From RZZS01 sp964498755 (GTDB lineage Bacteria > Pseudomonadota > Alphaproteobacteria > Micavibrionales > Micavibrionaceae), in NCBI GenBank assembly GCA_964498755.1, contig CAZCIB010000072.1:1-7535 (forward strand): a stretch of DNA of 7,535 nucleotides, in the 5' to 3' direction. The position numbers and the translations under genes are program-made. Below are positions 6,262 to 7,535 of the stretch, one piece after another. Numbering within the stretch: the first letter of the stretch is position 1; every line of letters starts with the position of its first letter. The notes below the pieces were generated by a model. The model made no database searches. It was given only the letters and a program-made list of their open reading frames with translations, and was not told the origin of the DNA.

Positions 6262-6570
6262 ATGTATCTTTTTTCTTTTGTCATATCGGTTGCAATCGGT
6301 TTTTTCTCCGTAAGCCTTGTCTATTTCACTGCGGAATGGGCGGCAATTGATATGGTCGCCCTTGCAGAAAATTTGGGCGAAGAACAAAATACGTTCAGGC
6401 TGGCTTATCTGGGCGGTACGCTCTGGATGTGGATATTCGGAACAGCCGCTGCGATTGGGTCACTGTTTTTCAAGCATAAATCGAGGTATTTCCTGCTCTG
6501 GGCGCCGGTCTGGCTGCCCCTGATTTATGCGCCGGCCGTTCTTTTTATCTTCGCGCAAAATGCCGGTTAA
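6262..6570 (+). CDS. Small membrane protein, function unknown
   Basis: The 102-residue product appears to be an integral inner-membrane protein with three hydrophobic segments. These are about residues 1-25 (starting MYLFSFVISVAIGFF), 47-69 (including LWMWIFGTAAAIGSLFF) and 75-98 (including LLWAPVWLPLIYAPAVLF). A polar loop with acidic residues (LAENLGEEQN) lies between the first two, and a basic KHKSR loop lies between the last two. I recognise no family. Only a weak purine stretch (AAAGAA) precedes the ATG. The gene follows the terminator at 6202-6233, so it needs its own promoter, and none is obvious in the short gap. Its TAA shares bases with the stop of the opposite gene. The hydrophobic pattern supports a real gene, though expression is uncertain. 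Confidence 0.65.
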   Translation: MYLFSFVISVAIGFFSVSLVYFTAEWAAIDMVALAENLGEEQNTFRLAYLGGTLWMWIFGTAAAIGSLFFKHKSRYFLLWAPVWLPLIYAPAVLFIFAQNAG

Positions 6571-7469
6571 GCTTCCTGCAAGGCCTCAACGGCGTAGTTT
6601 TCGGCGTCAAGGCAGGCCGCAAGTCCTGACCGGTAGTCCGGGTATCTCAGACTAACGCCGAGCTTTTCTTTAATCTTCCTGTTGTCGACGCGCTTGTTGT
6701 CGGAATAAAAACTGCGGGTGATAGGGGCCATATCGACTTCGCTATAGGACTGAAGCGGCGGCGGCTCCATGCCCAAAATCTCACAGGCCTGCGCAATGAC
6801 TTCATGGCTTGGCGCGGGCAGGTCATCGCAAACATTGTAAATCTGACCCGGATCGGGGCGCTTCATCGAGGCGTAAAGAATCTGGACGATGTCCTCGACA
6901 TGGATCCGATTAAACGCGTGTCCGGGCTTTTCAATGCGCCGGGCGACGCCGGCGCGTACGGAATCCAGCGCGCTGCGGCCGGGGCCGTATATGCCCGCCA
7001 GTCTGAAGATATGAACGGGCAGCTGATGCAGCGCCTGCAGTTCGAGCCATTGCTCTTCCGCGCGCGCGCGCCGTGAGCCGCGCTTGGAGGAGGGCCGGAT
7101 TTCGGACGTTTCATCGACATAATTGCCGTTTCTGTCTCCGTACACGCCTGTAGTAGACAGATAGCCGACCCACTCGAGCGTCGGGATTTTGAGAATATCC
7201 GAAGCGTGCAGAAGAAACGCTGGATCACCCTCATCATCGGGCGGCGTGGAAATCAGAAGATGCGTTGTATTTTCGAGGATAAAAACAGGATCGCTTAATG
7301 GATGCGAGTAATCGCAAACATGCGCCTGAATTCCGCGAGACCGCAGCAGCGCCTTTTTGTCGGCGTCGCGCGTCGTTCCGCCTATATGCCAGTCCTCGCC
7401 GGAATTTTTCAGCATATGGCTCAGGTATTCACACGTATAGCCATAGCCAAAGCAAAACAGTTTCTTCAT
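6567..7469 (-). CDS. NAD(P)-binding epimerase/dehydratase-like protein (YeeZ-like atypical SDR)
   Basis: The 300-residue product is an extended short-chain dehydrogenase/reductase-like protein, probably cytoplasmic, with unknown substrate. The N-terminal Rossmann motif is FGYGYTCEY (G8, G10). R34 after the second strand (GTTR) suggests NADP preference. The active-site-like stretch is STTGVYG (S105-Y110), and the canonical YxxxK lysine is absent (Y110-G-D-R-N114). FRLAGIYGPGR and NRIHVEDI further along are typical of the NAD-dependent epimerase superfamily. The overall pattern resembles E. coli YeeZ and its alphaproteobacterial relatives, whose function is not established to my knowledge. The ATG at 7469 fits the Rossmann fold beginning at residue 4, but its Shine-Dalgarno is poor. 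It converges with the membrane protein gene. Confidence 0.85.
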   Translation of the reverse strand: MKKLFCFGYGYTCEYLSHMLKNSGEDWHIGGTTRDADKKALLRSRGIQAHVCDYSHPLSDPVFILENTTHLLISTPPDDEGDPAFLLHASDILKIPTLEWVGYLSTTGVYGDRNGNYVDETSEIRPSSKRGSRRARAEEQWLELQALHQLPVHIFRLAGIYGPGRSALDSVRAGVARRIEKPGHAFNRIHVEDIVQILYASMKRPDPGQIYNVCDDLPAPSHEVIAQACEILGMEPPPLQSYSEVDMAPITRSFYSDNKRVDNRKIKEKLGVSLRYPDYRSGLAACLDAENYAVEALQEA

Positions 7470-7497
7470 AAAGTTACGCTACCGTTACAGATGGTGA

Positions 7498-7525
7498 AAT
7501 ATGAGTTCATAATAATATAACTCAA
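7498..7525 (-). promoter_or_regulatory. Candidate promoter and operator dyad for the epimerase-like gene
   Basis: On the minus strand TTGAGT (7520-7525) and CATATT (7498-7503) match four of six bases each to the -35 and -10 consensus, with a 16-base spacer. A perfect six-base inverted repeat, TGAGTT (7502-7507) and AACTCA (7519-7524), overlaps both elements with an 11-base AT-only centre except for one C. A dyad in this position is typical of a repressor site. No specific regulator is recognised. Confidence 0.35.
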
Positions 7526-7535
7526 AATTCTAAAA

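Noticed and set aside
1..7535. CRISPR array, insertion sequence, prophage or defence genes
   Set aside because: I saw no regular repeat-spacer pattern, transposase motif, terminal inverted repeats or phage-like genes. The genes are intact housekeeping and envelope genes.

Overview
The window looks like a chromosomal segment of an alphaproteobacterium of moderate GC content. The main evidence is the RNase E gene. Its N-terminus (MTKRMLIDATHEEETR), the long acidic and Arg/Gly insertion splitting its S1 domain, and its C-terminal GWW tip are all alphaproteobacterial traits. A divergently placed amiC-type amidase next to rne is also a familiar alphaproteobacterial arrangement. I cannot place the organism to order or genus.

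Layout. Bases 1-110 hold no gene, only a weak plus-strand terminator candidate. A minus-strand pair follows: radA (111-1484) downstream of rne (1487-4120), with two bases between the rne stop and the radA start. Bases 4121-4580 separate rne from the divergent amiC gene. This region contains a consensus minus-strand -10 (TATAAT), a long stem-loop that would sit almost at the 5' end of the rne transcript, a second hairpin just before the rne ribosome binding site, and an imperfect direct repeat upstream of amiC. amiC (4581-5831) encodes an exported N-acetylmuramoyl-L-alanine amidase. A 162-base gap leads to a 61-residue lipoprotein gene (5994-6179), which ends at a strong terminator (6202-6233). 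A 102-residue membrane protein gene of unknown function follows (6262-6570). It converges with, and overlaps by three bases, a minus-strand short-chain dehydrogenase/epimerase-like gene (6567-7469). That gene's likely promoter, with a six-base dyad, occupies the right edge.

How the genes relate. rne and radA look co-transcribed, joining RNA turnover to recombination repair. amiC and the small lipoprotein both act in the envelope and may share a transcript ending at 6233. The remaining genes have no obvious link.

This is a conserved housekeeping region, and I see no mobile element, CRISPR array, defence system or tRNA/rRNA gene. The points most worth attention are the structured rne leader (a candidate for RNase E autoregulation), the PNPase-docking-like tip and AT-hook-like motif in RNase E, and the tight rne-radA coupling.
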